Assembly (NCBI GenBank): GCA_031270395.1
Contig: JAISXU010000019.1
Coordinates: 1 to 41,475 of the forward strand
From: Oscillospiraceae bacterium
GTDB taxonomy: Bacteria > Bacillota > Clostridia > Oscillospirales > Oscillospiraceae
Direction: 5' to 3'
Length of the DNA: 41,475 nt
Shown here: positions 22,067-30,934 of the stretch, piece by piece
How positions within the stretch are numbered: the stretch's first letter is position 1
Layout: every line of letters begins with the position of its first letter
The notes under the pieces: model-generated
The model's input: only the letters and a program-made list of their open reading frames with translations
Databases searched by the model: none
Told to the model about the DNA's origin: nothing
Made by a program: the position numbers and the translations under genes

Positions 22067-23537
22067 GGAAAAACACCTCTATCTTCGTCTTCTTTTCAAT
22101 GATCCGCTCAATGCGGTCTACGTATTCGTATGGGTATTTCGGGTTGAAAATCCGTTCGATGCGCCCCGTCGCGGCGTCCACCAGCTTGGTCACTCCCCCG
22201 CCCCCGCACGCGAGCACCGTGCGCAGCTCCTCCATCATGCACACGTTATATATGCCGGCGCTGCCGGGCAGGCTCCAGCCGGTGTTTTCAAAGCCGCCCG
22301 ACGTGAACTTCTGCCGGTAGAGGTAGTACGGGGAGTAACCGGCCGTTCGGAGCGCCGCCGCCGCGCCGCCGAGCATATCCGACACCGCTCCGCCGTCCGG
22401 CACGGACGTGCCGTCAAGCGTGATGCGCGAGCCCTTTTTGAGCGAAAGCGTGTGTACCGTCACGTTCTCGGGGCGTAAGGCGAGTATGCGTTCCACCGTG
22501 GCGGCAAAGCCGGACGGGGTGTCGGACGGGAGTCCGGCGATGACGTCCATATTGATATTCTCAAAGCCGGCCGCCCGCGCGTCCTCATACGCGCGAACCG
22601 TATCGTCCGCCGTGTGGCGCCGTCCTATGGCGTCCAAGACGGCGTCGGACATCGACTGCGGATTCACGCTTACGCGCGTCACGCCGCGCTTTTGCATGAC
22701 GGCGAGCTTCTCCGGCGTGATGGTATCCGGCCTGCCCGCCTCGACGGTGAACTCGCGCGCCTCCGAGAGGGAAAACAGCGAGACCGCGTCCCCGAGCAGA
22801 TCGTCGAGCTGCCGCGCCGTTAGCGTCGTCGGCGTACCGCCGCCAACGTAAACCGCCACCGCCGTGAGGCCGAGCGCCCGCGCGAGCTCCGCCGTGGCGG
22901 CCAGCTCCGTCCGCAGAGCGCCGAGAAACGGGCCGATAAGCCCGGCCGACTTCTCCACGCTGTGGCTGACAAAGCTGCAATACGCGCACCGCGACGGGCA
23001 GAACGGTATGCCTATGTACAGCATGACGGCGCGCTCCGGCAGTCCCGACCCAACCGCCGCCGCCTGCCGCGCCGCGTCCATGCACAGCGCCGCGCGTTCC
23101 GGCGAGACGCCGTACACCTCGCGGAGAGAGCGCTCGGCGCCGCGCTCCGACGCGCCGCGCTTCAACATACCGGCGACTACCCTCGCGGGACGTATGCCCG
23201 TCAGAGAACCCCAGACGGGCTTTGCGCCGACGGCCGCGACCGCCGCCTTGTAAAACGAGCGCTTTATGGCGGATTGCAGCAGCCTGTCGCGCTCCGGCGC
23301 GTCCGTCAGCGCCGCGCGCCCGACGCGCGCGCGACCCCGGTAGACGCCACCGCCCGTCCTGAGCACAGTTGACGCCGTTGCGTACGCCTCGCCGTATCCG
23401 ATCCGCACACAGGCGGACGGCTCCTCACAACTCTCGAAGCCGCTCTCCGTGTAGTCGGGCAACTCTCCGGGAAACATCGCGAGCATGATCTGCTCGACCG
23501 CGTATCTGTAGCCGTGGCCGCTCAGCCTCAGCCTCAT
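22056..23537 (-). CDS. hemZ: HemZ, radical SAM coproporphyrinogen dehydrogenase-like
   Basis: A 493-residue HemZ-type radical SAM enzyme. An N-terminal region of about 165 residues special to HemZ includes KPVWGSLTGIRPAR. The radical SAM core follows with C180-x3-C184-x2-C187 (FCPSRCAYC) binding a 4Fe-4S cluster, YVGGGTPTTL (SAM-binding GGGTPT) and NINMDVIAGLPSDT. HemZ was described in Bacillus as an oxygen-independent coproporphyrinogen oxidase; many relatives may instead be heme chaperones like HemW. The ATG overlaps the MBL-gene stop (ATGA). No other heme-pathway gene is present here. Confidence 0.9.
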   Translation of the reverse strand: MRLRLSGHGYRYAVEQIMLAMFPGELPDYTESGFESCEEPSACVRIGYGEAYATASTVLRTGGGVYRGRARVGRAALTDAPERDRLLQSAIKRSFYKAAVAAVGAKPVWGSLTGIRPARVVAGMLKRGASERGAERSLREVYGVSPERAALCMDAARQAAAVGSGLPERAVMLYIGIPFCPSRCAYCSFVSHSVEKSAGLIGPFLGALRTELAATAELARALGLTAVAVYVGGGTPTTLTARQLDDLLGDAVSLFSLSEAREFTVEAGRPDTITPEKLAVMQKRGVTRVSVNPQSMSDAVLDAIGRRHTADDTVRAYEDARAAGFENINMDVIAGLPSDTPSGFAATVERILALRPENVTVHTLSLKKGSRITLDGTSVPDGGAVSDMLGGAAAALRTAGYSPYYLYRQKFTSGGFENTGWSLPGSAGIYNVCMMEELRTVLACGGGGVTKLVDAATGRIERIFNPKYPYEYVDRIERIIEKKTKIEVFFHGI

Positions 23538-24154
23538 TTGGCGGGATATTCCCCGTTCGCGTACCTGACATAGTAGTTAAAGCTCCGCTCCCTGTCGAGC
23601 GTAGACGTCTCGGCGTGTCCGGGATAGACCTCGTAGTCGCCGTCGAGCGACGACAGGCGGCGCAGGGATTCCAGCAGCGTCTCCATGTCGCCGCCGAGGT
23701 CCGTCCGTCCGCAGCTGTCGCGAAACAGCGTGTCTCCGGTGAACAGGGCGTTGGAGCAGCGGAGCGTGACGGAGCCCGCGGAGTGGCCCGGCGTCTCCAT
23801 TACGCGGAACACGAGTCCGCCGACGGACAGCTCGTCGCCCTCGGCGTAGCCGCGGAGCTCCTCCGTGTCGCGGAGCTTGTGGTCTTCACGCTCGCCGCCC
23901 CGATACGTGTCGCTCTTGTGAATGTAGACGGGAGCGCCCGTGGCCTCGGCGACAGCGGAGAGGGCCATATGGTGGTCAAAGTGGCCGTGCGTCAGGAAAA
24001 TCGCCCCGACCTTCAGCCGGTTAGACTCGACGTAATCGAGGATCACGCCGGATTCCGCGCCCGGGTCGATAATGGCGCACATCAGCGTATTCTCGTCGGA
24101 TACCACGTAACAATTCGTCTCAAGCTGCCCTACTGTCAGCGTTTTTATCAGCAT
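23534..24154 (-). CDS. MBL-fold hydrolase (glyoxalase II-like)
   Basis: A 206-residue metallo-beta-lactamase-fold protein with the HxHxDH signature (THGHFDHH; H56, H58, D60, H61), then TPGHSAGS, FTGDTLF and YPGHAETS, which supply the remaining metal ligands. It is close to the short glyoxalase-II-like hydrolases common in Bacillota; the substrate is probably a thioester but is not proven. The start at 24154 (MLIKTLTVGQLETN) begins the conserved fold, has GGAG upstream and overlaps the oxidoreductase stop by 7 bp. Longer in-frame starts would lie deep inside that gene. It overlaps hemZ at its 3' end. Confidence 0.88.
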   Translation of the reverse strand: MLIKTLTVGQLETNCYVVSDENTLMCAIIDPGAESGVILDYVESNRLKVGAIFLTHGHFDHHMALSAVAEATGAPVYIHKSDTYRGGEREDHKLRDTEELRGYAEGDELSVGGLVFRVMETPGHSAGSVTLRCSNALFTGDTLFRDSCGRTDLGGDMETLLESLRRLSSLDGDYEVYPGHAETSTLDRERSFNYYVRYANGEYPAK

Positions 24155-25740
24155 ACGCGTCCCGTCTCCTGACCTTCCGCCTTTTCCGACGTTATCGTAT
24201 CGGCCAGTATGAGTCCCCATGTGAGACAGCGCCCGTTGCTGTTGCCGTTGAATAGCAGCGGGTAATCGACGCCGTACAGCCCTCCGGCTATCATGCCGGT
24301 GGCGTACAGGCCGGGAACGGGCTTATACTCTCTGTCCAGGACGTGCAGCTTCGTATCGGTGAGAAAGCCGCCGAACACGTTCAGCAGCGAAGGGCCCCAC
24401 TTCAGCGCGTAGTAGGGAGGCTTGTCGATGCTGGTAAGGAGCGCCGGGCGCTTGCCGTAGTCGTCGTCACGGCCCTGACGGTACATCGTGTTGTAGCGCT
24501 CAACCGAGGCCGCGAGGTTCTCCTCCGGGACGTCCATCTTGCGGGCGAGCTCCTCAATGGTGTCCGCCTGCACGCACAGGCCCTTTTCCAGATAGTTCTC
24601 TATGCCCTTTCTTACCGACTCGCCGTCCTCCTCCCACGAACGCCCGTATACGGCCATGAGCGAATCGGTGAACTGACCGCCGGAGATGGGCGCGCGGAGG
24701 GCCACCTCGTCGTACCACTTGGAGTCGAACACGGAAAACGCCCATGAGCCGTCCGGCTGCATAAGCGTGCGTATGGATTTTGCCTGTACCCACGTATCCT
24801 CGTTCATGTAGCGGTTCCCCTGCTTGTTGACGTGCAGGAAAAAGAAGCAGTACATGGCGTACGCTATGAGGTGCAGCGAGACCGCCCACGGCCCGGGCTC
24901 AAAGGCTCCGCCCGCCCAATGACCCATCTTATGACCGTCGCCGGTATTGAGTCCGGGCGGATAGTAGCCATTGTGCTTGGGGATGAGGCCGATTGGCGCG
25001 AAGTGCTCGAGCATATCGCGATCCGCGCCTATGTCGCCCGTGGCGAGCACGACGCCGCGTGTCCCGGTGTAGCGGCGGTATTTGCCGTCCGCGCACTTGG
25101 CTATGACGGACGCGACGCGTCCGCCGCGCTTCTCAAGCTGTTCCGCCCGCGTCTCCCGCAGTATGATGCCGCCGCCCGACACAGTGACGTCGTCGAGTAT
25201 CTCGCATATGAGCAGCGCGCCGAACATGCGGTATTTGCTTTTTTCGGTATTCTGTATGATATGCGTCCCCGCATACTCCGTGAAATCCGGGCCGCGGTAA
25301 TTGCCGCCGAACAGTATGGGGAAGACGTTGTCGCCGCCCATATCGAGCAGCCAGCGGAACGCCTCCTCGCTGCGGTTTACATAGAGCCACAGCATATCCT
25401 CGTTCACGCGGCTGCCGCTTATACGCAGCCAGTCGCGCGCAAACTGCGCCTTGTCGATATACACGCCGTTTTCACGCTGTATATCCGAGCCGACGGACGC
25501 GACGTGCGCTCCGTGCGCGACTAAGCCGCGGCTCTTTTCGAGAACTGTCGTCTTTACGCCGAGCTGCGTCAGGCGCGCGCTCGCGGCAAGCCCCGATATG
25601 CCGCCTCCCACTATCACAACCTCGGTCTCGACGCTCTCGAAAATCTGATCCTCCGGTATAGGCGGCGGCGGCGTCTCCCATGAGTAATTGCGGCTTTGAG
25701 CGACGGCGGCGTCCTCGGCCGACGCGTCAATGAATCTCAT
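24148..25740 (-). CDS. FAD-dependent oxidoreductase, fumarate reductase flavoprotein-like
   Basis: A 530-residue FAD-binding-2 family protein. The Rossmann motif VVIVGGGISGLAAS (42-55) and ATGDIGADRDML, then a C-terminal GLYATGMIAGGLYGVDYPL segment, define the family of fumarate reductase, urocanate reductase and ketosteroid dehydrogenase flavoproteins. There is no Tat or FMN-attachment domain, so it appears cytoplasmic and its electron donor is unknown. The start at 25740 is set by GGAGG 8 nt upstream; an in-frame TTG at 25755 overlaps that site. It heads a run of four overlapping genes. Confidence 0.85.
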   Translation of the reverse strand: MRFIDASAEDAAVAQSRNYSWETPPPPIPEDQIFESVETEVVIVGGGISGLAASARLTQLGVKTTVLEKSRGLVAHGAHVASVGSDIQRENGVYIDKAQFARDWLRISGSRVNEDMLWLYVNRSEEAFRWLLDMGGDNVFPILFGGNYRGPDFTEYAGTHIIQNTEKSKYRMFGALLICEILDDVTVSGGGIILRETRAEQLEKRGGRVASVIAKCADGKYRRYTGTRGVVLATGDIGADRDMLEHFAPIGLIPKHNGYYPPGLNTGDGHKMGHWAGGAFEPGPWAVSLHLIAYAMYCFFFLHVNKQGNRYMNEDTWVQAKSIRTLMQPDGSWAFSVFDSKWYDEVALRAPISGGQFTDSLMAVYGRSWEEDGESVRKGIENYLEKGLCVQADTIEELARKMDVPEENLAASVERYNTMYRQGRDDDYGKRPALLTSIDKPPYYALKWGPSLLNVFGGFLTDTKLHVLDREYKPVPGLYATGMIAGGLYGVDYPLLFNGNSNGRCLTWGLILADTITSEKAEGQETGRVC

Positions 25741-25783
25741 ACTCTGTCCCTCCAATGTTTTTTAGTATTTCTGCTTTGAAACC

Positions 25784-25789
25784 ATTATA
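25784..25789 (-). promoter_or_regulatory. Extended -10 promoter of the oxidoreductase gene
   Basis: Minus strand TGATATAAT: consensus TATAAT at 25789-25784 preceded by the TG dinucleotide. No good -35 hexamer is visible 17 bp upstream, so it is probably an extended -10 promoter. Confidence 0.55.
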
Positions 25790-25871
25790 TCATATTTTTT
25801 CATTATTACTCCATTTTCCACCGTATATTATTGTCTGTATAGTTTAGCCTGACGCTTGAACAGAAGTCGGT

Positions 25872-27257
25872 TCAAGCCTGCGGGCCGTTCCTTCGGGCGC
25901 CGCCCTTATATATGAACAGCACGAGCAGCGCGAAATAGACGACGCACAGGCCGAGCGTGATGAACGTCATTGTGGCCGTCTTGTACGCCATGCCGATGAG
26001 CACAAGCATCGGAGCGCCGAATATGATGGCGAACGCGGAACCCGATACGAGGTTGCCCGCCGCGGGCGTCTCAAGCTCCGGATCGATCTCACGCAGCAAC
26101 AGTACGCCGGAGCTTATTGTACCCGTCATCATGCCGTACATCGACAGAAGTCCCTCGTAGTAATACTCCTTGTAGACTCTCCGGCTGACTATCGCGAGGA
26201 AGAACCACGTCACAACCGCCCCCGTTATAGAAAACAGTACGAACGGGACCCACAGACCCCGCAGCTCGCGCACGTCGATGGCCGCTATACCCGCGACGAC
26301 CATGAGGTCAAAAAAGAGGCCGGATATGCGGTTGAGCAGATAGTTGTTCTGATACTGCCGCGTGATTATGCGAATGCCCCGCAGCTTCGACAGGATGAAT
26401 CTGGTCAAAAAACCCAGCACCGAGCCGATTATGAAGTTAAAGCCCCAAAGCAGCGCGTTCACCGTGCCGGCGCCGGCGCCGGCGAGCGTGCTTATCAGGC
26501 GCGTCAGTCCCAGCGTCGCAAAGAATGTCGCGAGGTATACGATGAGCACGAGCGCGAACTGTATGGAAAATCTGTCCACTGACTCCGAGACGGGTATCTC
26601 GCCCTTGTCCTGAAAGCTGTCCACCGCCATCGAACCCGACGCCTCGCCGGCGCGCACCCGCTTTATTTTGCCGCGCCCGGCGAGCACATTGAGCATCAAT
26701 ACGCCGACCACGCACGCGCATATGAAGCCCGACGCGGCGATGGAGAGCGCGAAGCTGTGTCCTCCGGCGAATCCCGCCGCTTCATACGTGGCGCCCACGT
26801 TGTTGGCTTGGCCGGGCCCCTGTCCGAAGCCCATCGGAAGCAGTATGCCCGCCGCCTTGAACATATCCGGCATGAACGTGTAGGCGAGTCCCAGCGAGAT
26901 TGCCAGCCCGAATATCGCCTGGATGAGATACGAGCTGACGATTATAGCGCCCGACTTGGCGCCCGCGCCGCGTCCGTCCGCGCCGCCGAGCGATTTGCTT
27001 CTCAGAGACATCGCGATAAAGCCGAGCGCGATGCCGTGATACACGAGCATTTCCATAAACGCGACGTCGATCTCCAGTATGCGCAGCGAGCGCAGTATAA
27101 GCAGAATAAAGCCGCCGATTACGGCCGTCGGCATGAGACTGTCGCGCATGAAGCGCACCCTCCGGCGCAGTAAATTTGACAGCAGTATGACGATTGCCAC
27201 TATTCCGAGCTGTATGATCACGTTCCACAGCGGTGTGTTGGCGCTCGAGTAGTCCAT
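25872..27257 (-). CDS. gltS: GltS-type sodium/glutamate symporter
   Basis: A 461-residue membrane carrier of the GltS family (PF03616), with about ten to twelve helices in two inverted halves. LLPMGFGQGPGQANNVG is the conserved reentrant-loop signature of the first half; MYGMMTGTISSGVLLLREID is its counterpart in the second. It would import glutamate or a related acid with sodium. GGGGTGA precedes the ATG, and the gap to the upstream acyltransferase is only 6 bp, so they share a transcript. The length exceeds E. coli GltS because of a charged loop near residues 205-225. Confidence 0.87.
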   Translation of the reverse strand: MDYSSANTPLWNVIIQLGIVAIVILLSNLLRRRVRFMRDSLMPTAVIGGFILLILRSLRILEIDVAFMEMLVYHGIALGFIAMSLRSKSLGGADGRGAGAKSGAIIVSSYLIQAIFGLAISLGLAYTFMPDMFKAAGILLPMGFGQGPGQANNVGATYEAAGFAGGHSFALSIAASGFICACVVGVLMLNVLAGRGKIKRVRAGEASGSMAVDSFQDKGEIPVSESVDRFSIQFALVLIVYLATFFATLGLTRLISTLAGAGAGTVNALLWGFNFIIGSVLGFLTRFILSKLRGIRIITRQYQNNYLLNRISGLFFDLMVVAGIAAIDVRELRGLWVPFVLFSITGAVVTWFFLAIVSRRVYKEYYYEGLLSMYGMMTGTISSGVLLLREIDPELETPAAGNLVSGSAFAIIFGAPMLVLIGMAYKTATMTFITLGLCVVYFALLVLFIYKGGARRNGPQA

Positions 27258-27263
27258 ATCCGT

Positions 27264-28433
27264 TCACCCCTTTTCCGCAGACGCTTCGCGGCGTTCGCGC
27301 AATATTTCAAATATCGTGAGGTATTTGCGCATATTCGCGCCGCGCTCCGGCTTTATCTCGAAGCTGCCGGCGGCGGTCGAGAAAACGACGGTCTCCCGTC
27401 CGTGCATCGCCATATTTGTGATACTGCCGAGAGGCGCGTCATACCCGCCCACCCGCAGACGCTCGCGGCTGATGCCCATCACGCCCCGGGCTATTTCGGT
27501 CTGCCTGTGATCCGCGTCCACGCGCAGCAGTCTCACGCCGCCGTCGGAGTAGATTTCGCCCTCCGTGGGCACGGCGCGGCCGCGTATTGTCGTCTCCTGC
27601 CACGCGTCCCACTCGGCGACGGTGTCAAACGGGACGCGCTCCCCCTCGAAGAAGCCGAGAGCGCCGAACCTCACGGAAAACCCGCACGCGCATCCGAACG
27701 CGTCGCCCGCGCTGACCAGCGTCCCGACGCCGCCGCACTCCGGGCACATATAAATAGCCGTCTCCAGCCGCTCGGCGAGCGCCGCGCCCGTGTACGTGAC
27801 CGGTTTCGCGCGCTGGTCGGCGAACGCGTCCACGCATAAATCCCGTTCAATGGCGGCGGAAAACCCGGCGTCCGTCATTGCGCGGACGCTCTCCGGGAGG
27901 TATACCGACACCGTCTCCCCGCGTATACGTCCCCGCCGCAGCGAATCAGACCATCTTGGACTCGTGAGATACCCTCCGGACAGCCTGCATGTGACGACCG
28001 GGACGCCCGCCGCCCGCGCGAGACGCGCCGTAGACGGATGGAGCTTGCCCGTCAGCCCGTTCCACGACCGCTCTCCCTCCGCGAAAAGGCAGACGCTCGC
28101 GCCGCTCCTGAGTGTCTTGAGGATTTTCATCGCCGCGGAGGCGTCGGTCGCGCCCTTGACTCTGGCGATCGGCGCCATCGCCCATTTCAAAAGACGTGAG
28201 ACGAGCCCCGCCCTGTAGACGTGCTCGCTGGCGACAAAGTACATATGGCCCTTAAGGGCGCAGCCGACCATGACGGGGTCGTAGTTCGTCGTGTGGTTCG
28301 CCAGTACCAGATACGGCGGCTTCAGCCCGGGCGCCGGCGCGTGGGTATACCCAAACCGCAGACGCAGAAACAGCTCCGCCGGACGCCGCAACAGACCGTA
28401 AATGATTTTGTGCCGTAACCGCATCACGTTCAT
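27264..28433 (-). CDS. PlsC-like acyltransferase with C-terminal zinc-ribbon-like region
   Basis: A 389-residue protein. Residues 1-200 are a PlsC/LPLAT domain with the catalytic H47-x4-D52 motif (NHTTNYDP) and FAEGERSWNG (117-126), the FPEGTRS equivalent, suggesting transfer of an acyl chain to lysophosphatidate or another alcohol at the membrane. After it comes a compact Cys cluster (C230, C233, C248, C250; CPECGG and CACG) like a zinc ribbon, then a small beta-rich domain. That tail is absent from standard PlsC (about 200-250 residues). Position 31 in a transcript with GltS and an amidohydrolase gives no clear pathway. The start ATG at 28433 has a weak AAAGGT site. Confidence 0.8.
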   Translation of the reverse strand: MNVMRLRHKIIYGLLRRPAELFLRLRFGYTHAPAPGLKPPYLVLANHTTNYDPVMVGCALKGHMYFVASEHVYRAGLVSRLLKWAMAPIARVKGATDASAAMKILKTLRSGASVCLFAEGERSWNGLTGKLHPSTARLARAAGVPVVTCRLSGGYLTSPRWSDSLRRGRIRGETVSVYLPESVRAMTDAGFSAAIERDLCVDAFADQRAKPVTYTGAALAERLETAIYMCPECGGVGTLVSAGDAFGCACGFSVRFGALGFFEGERVPFDTVAEWDAWQETTIRGRAVPTEGEIYSDGGVRLLRVDADHRQTEIARGVMGISRERLRVGGYDAPLGSITNMAMHGRETVVFSTAAGSFEIKPERGANMRKYLTIFEILRERREASAEKG

Positions 28434-28460
28434 ACCTTTGATACCGTCGCCATTCCGGCG

Positions 28461-29255
28461 TCACAAACGCAGCGCGTAAAACCCCGCGAAGTTGTTATAC
28501 AGGATGCCCTCGAGCAGACTGTCGGGCAGACGCAGTGAGCGGAGCATATCCAGCTCCTCGCCGTGATCCCACATCGGGAAATCGCACCCGAAAAAGATGT
28601 GCCCGTCGTCAAACGCTTTCAGTCCCGCGAGCACCGGCTCAATGCCGCCGAAACCGAACGTGCTGCTGGTATCGACGTAGACGTTCGGCAGAACGAGCTC
28701 GCGGCGCGCTATCTCCCACTGCGACCAGCCGCCGAAATGGGCGGCTATCACGCGAAGGCGCGGGAACAGCTTCGCCACACGCGCGACGCGCTCCGGATGC
28801 GAGTATGTATATCTGTAATCACCGCTGTGCGTTATGACGAACATACCGCGCCGCTGGAGCTCGGCGAACATCGGCATCAGCAGCTCGTCGTCTATGTTGA
28901 ATTTCTGGAAATCGGGGTGGAATTTTACCCCCTGTACGCCGCTCCGCTGCAGCTTATCGATCTCGGCCTCAAAATCGCCGAAATCCCTGTGAAGCGTACC
29001 CGCGCCCAGAAACCGCCCGTTTCCGGCACAAGTCGAGATTATGAAGTCGTTGATTTTGGGTACCTGGACGGGCGTCGTCGCCGTGGAAAAAACGAGGTAG
29101 TCCGTAACTCCCGCCCGCTCGCCCGACGCCAGCAGGTCTTCAATGGAACCCGCATGCCTCATCTCATCGATGTCATAAAACGTGCGGATCGCCTCCGTTG
29201 CGACTCTCTCTACCTTCGGCGGAAAAATATGCGCGTGCGTATCAATGATTCTCAT
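28461..29255 (-). CDS. Amidohydrolase family 2 (ACMSD-like) metal-dependent hydrolase/decarboxylase
   Basis: A 264-residue TIM-barrel protein of the amidohydrolase_2 family (PF04909). Metal-site motifs are in order: DTHAH (H7, H9), GVKFHPDF, ITHSGD, VIAAHFGGW and FGCDFPMWDH, whose Asp would activate water. Members hydrolyse or decarboxylate small ring or carboxylic substrates; the family does not predict the substrate. It lies between the His-rich protein and the acyltransferase, with gaps of 75 and 27 bp. Confidence 0.85.
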   Translation of the reverse strand: MRIIDTHAHIFPPKVERVATEAIRTFYDIDEMRHAGSIEDLLASGERAGVTDYLVFSTATTPVQVPKINDFIISTCAGNGRFLGAGTLHRDFGDFEAEIDKLQRSGVQGVKFHPDFQKFNIDDELLMPMFAELQRRGMFVITHSGDYRYTYSHPERVARVAKLFPRLRVIAAHFGGWSQWEIARRELVLPNVYVDTSSTFGFGGIEPVLAGLKAFDDGHIFFGCDFPMWDHGEELDMLRSLRLPDSLLEGILYNNFAGFYALRL

Positions 29256-29330
29256 ATATCGCGGGATAACTCCGATTCAATATAATGCGCCGCCTGCCGA
29301 GGCCGCAGCGTACGGGAATTGCGCGTCGTC

Positions 29331-29894
29331 TTACATATTCGCGGCAACCCTCACGCGTTCCAGCGCCTCGCAGACGGCGCGCTCGGCGATATCCGGCAAA
29401 ACCGCGAACACAATAGCCGCCAGATGTATGGCGACCGTCAGCTCCGGTGATTTTTTGGCGGTCGTTCCGTCGCTACCGGTGACGGAGAACATCTCCACCG
29501 ATGTCACCGCCGCGGACGCCTTGATATGACCTATTATGCCGCCCGCCGCCGTGACATCGTCCGCGATGGCGGCAAGCTGTCTGTCAAGCTCCGCGCGCGT
29601 CGGCTCGTATTCGGCCGCCGTGACGGTGAGGGCTCCCGAGACGACTATCGCGTCGTCGTGCAGCAGGCACTCGACTCTGATCGTCCCGACAGCGCTCCCG
29701 TCTTCGTCGTGGTCGTGGTGATGGTCGTGATGATGGTCGTGATGATGGTGGTCATGGTCGTGGTGGTCGTGTCCGTGCTCGTGGTCATGGTGGTGATGCT
29801 CATGCTCATGCTCATGGTGGTCATGTCCGTGCTCGTGGTCGTGGTCGTGGTGGTCGTGATGATGGTGGTCATGCTCATGCTCGTGGTCGTGCAT
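29331..29894 (-). CDS. Histidine/aspartate-rich metal-binding protein
   Basis: A 187-residue protein whose first 63 residues are almost entirely His, Asp and Glu (for example HDHEHEHDHHHHDHHDHD), a strong divalent-metal sponge. Residues 68-187 form a small alpha/beta domain (TIRVECLLHDDAIVVSGAL, then AELDRQLAAIADDV) that I do not recognise. It follows a G3E GTPase by 33 bp, and G3E metallochaperones often carry or neighbour His-rich tracts. A role in storing or handing over Ni, Co or Zn is inferred. GGAG lies 9 nt before the ATG. The tract is encoded by short GTGGTCATG-type repeats and could vary in length between strains. Confidence 0.75.
   Translation of the reverse strand: MHDHEHEHDHHHHDHHDHDHEHGHDHHEHEHEHHHHDHEHGHDHHDHDHHHHDHHHDHHHDHDEDGSAVGTIRVECLLHDDAIVVSGALTVTAAEYEPTRAELDRQLAAIADDVTAAGGIIGHIKASAAVTSVEMFSVTGSDGTTAKKSPELTVAIHLAAIVFAVLPDIAERAVCEALERVRVAANM
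29700..29890. repeat. Low-complexity His/Asp codon repeats
   Basis: Near-tandem hexamers of the type TGGTCG, TGATGG and TGCTCA make up this stretch and encode the His-rich N-terminus. Strong strand asymmetry (almost no C-G pairs in alternation) and repetition make it prone to slippage. Confidence 0.75.
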
Positions 29895-29927
29895 ATGAAG
29901 TTACTCCTATCTGACGTGACTCGTCTG

Positions 29928-30551
29928 TTATGGCGCGGCCGTGGCAAACGCGACCTTTTCCCACACGTCGTCCGGGACGGGGGAGAGCGCGGATATTCTG
30001 AGCATGACCGATTTAGGCTCAAATTCCAGAATATCGCGTTCGATGCCGCTAAGCGCGTCCTCATCGACCTTGTCGGTCTTGTTGACAAGTACCGCGTCCG
30101 CTCCGACGAGCTGCCCGCGCAGGAGCTCGCGCATCGGTGTCAGCAGTCTGCGCCAGCGCGACGCGTCTACCAGAATACATATGCGGGACTGCAGTCCCAA
30201 CGCGGTATGGAGATTTTCGCGCATGTTCACCGGGTACGCGACGCCGGTGGTTTCGACGATTATCCACTCCGGATCAAGCTGCGACCTTATGCGCGACACC
30301 GCCGTGACGAGCTCGCCCGACACCGTGCAGCACGCGCAGCCGGAGAACAGATTATTCACCGTAAATCCGCCGCCCCTGAGATATACGTCGTCAATGCCGA
30401 CCTCGCCTATCTCGTTTTCGAGTATGACGACCTTATTTTCACGCCCGGGGTCGGATATTTTGACCATGTACCGCGCGAGCTGCATGAGCGCCGTCGTCTT
30501 ACCTGAACCGAGAAAGCCGCCTAAAATAAGAACCTTCACCGTAAATTCCAA
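29928..30551 (-). CDS. G3E family (CobW/COG0523) GTP-binding metallochaperone
   Basis: A 207-residue G3E GTPase. Walker A is GGFLGSGKTT (11-20), the metal-binding CxCC motif is GCACCT (C72, C74, C75), and the guanine-specificity motif is VNKTD. It lacks the separate C-terminal CobW domain, so it is a short member. G3E proteins deliver Ni, Zn or Co/Fe to enzymes using GTP. The adjacent His-rich protein suggests a shared metal; larBC (nickel) and the corrinoid-type methyltransferase (cobalt, zinc) in the window are possible clients, but this is inference. The start is probably TTG at 30551 after AGGGTGAG; a GTG at 30539 is the alternative. Confidence 0.85.
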   Translation of the reverse strand: MEFTVKVLILGGFLGSGKTTALMQLARYMVKISDPGRENKVVILENEIGEVGIDDVYLRGGGFTVNNLFSGCACCTVSGELVTAVSRIRSQLDPEWIIVETTGVAYPVNMRENLHTALGLQSRICILVDASRWRRLLTPMRELLRGQLVGADAVLVNKTDKVDEDALSGIERDILEFEPKSVMLRISALSPVPDDVWEKVAFATAAP

Positions 30552-30905
30552 CTCTCACCCTATTTTTCGCCGGTTGCCGTCCCGAACCATGCCGCGCCGG
30601 CACACGGCGTCAATAACCGTCGTCTTTGTATGGGTACGATTGTAACACTTATCAAATCCGCTGTCAACTTTTGTGTCATGTCTTTGTGTCATGTCTTCGG
30701 CGGCACGTGCGCCGCAAGGACGACCCGGACAGAGAACTGTGGGCGACCGAGGGCGGTCGCACCTGTTATCCCATTCGGACCTTTCTCTTGCAACACAACT
30801 CTGGAACCTCCTGCAAAGCACACTTCTGTTTCACCCCCCTTCACTCTGGCCTTTTCTCTTGCAATTCACGTTTGGGCAAATTCTGTCACCACCCGATTCA
30901 ATTTT
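30552..30905. other. Divergent spacer with dispersed repeat A, copy 3
   Basis: No gene is supported here. It holds the G3E promoter, a doubled TTTGTGTCATGTCT motif (about 30670-30696), and repeat A (hairpin 30743-30760) preceded by the same GACCCGGAC (30722-30730) as copy 2. The rest is unremarkable C/T-rich sequence up to the promoter at 30906. Confidence 0.6.
30639..30667 (-). promoter_or_regulatory. Sigma-A promoter of the G3E GTPase operon
   Basis: Minus strand: consensus TTGACA (30667-30662), 17-bp spacer, TACAAT (30644-30639). It lies about 90 bp upstream of the G3E start and is the likely promoter for the minus-strand genes down to gltS. Confidence 0.75.
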
Positions 30906-30934
30906 TTGACAGAACGCGATAAACGTGGTAGAAT
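30906..30934 (+). promoter_or_regulatory. Sigma-A promoter upstream of the LeuA-like operon
   Basis: Consensus TTGACA (30906-30911), 17-bp spacer, TAGAAT (30929-30934) preceded by TGG (extended -10). The -10 lies inside the first bases of the 110-bp repeat, so the whole repeat pair falls in the transcribed leader. The same GTGGTAGAAT recurs at 31035 and 31145 without the -35 box. Confidence 0.7.
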
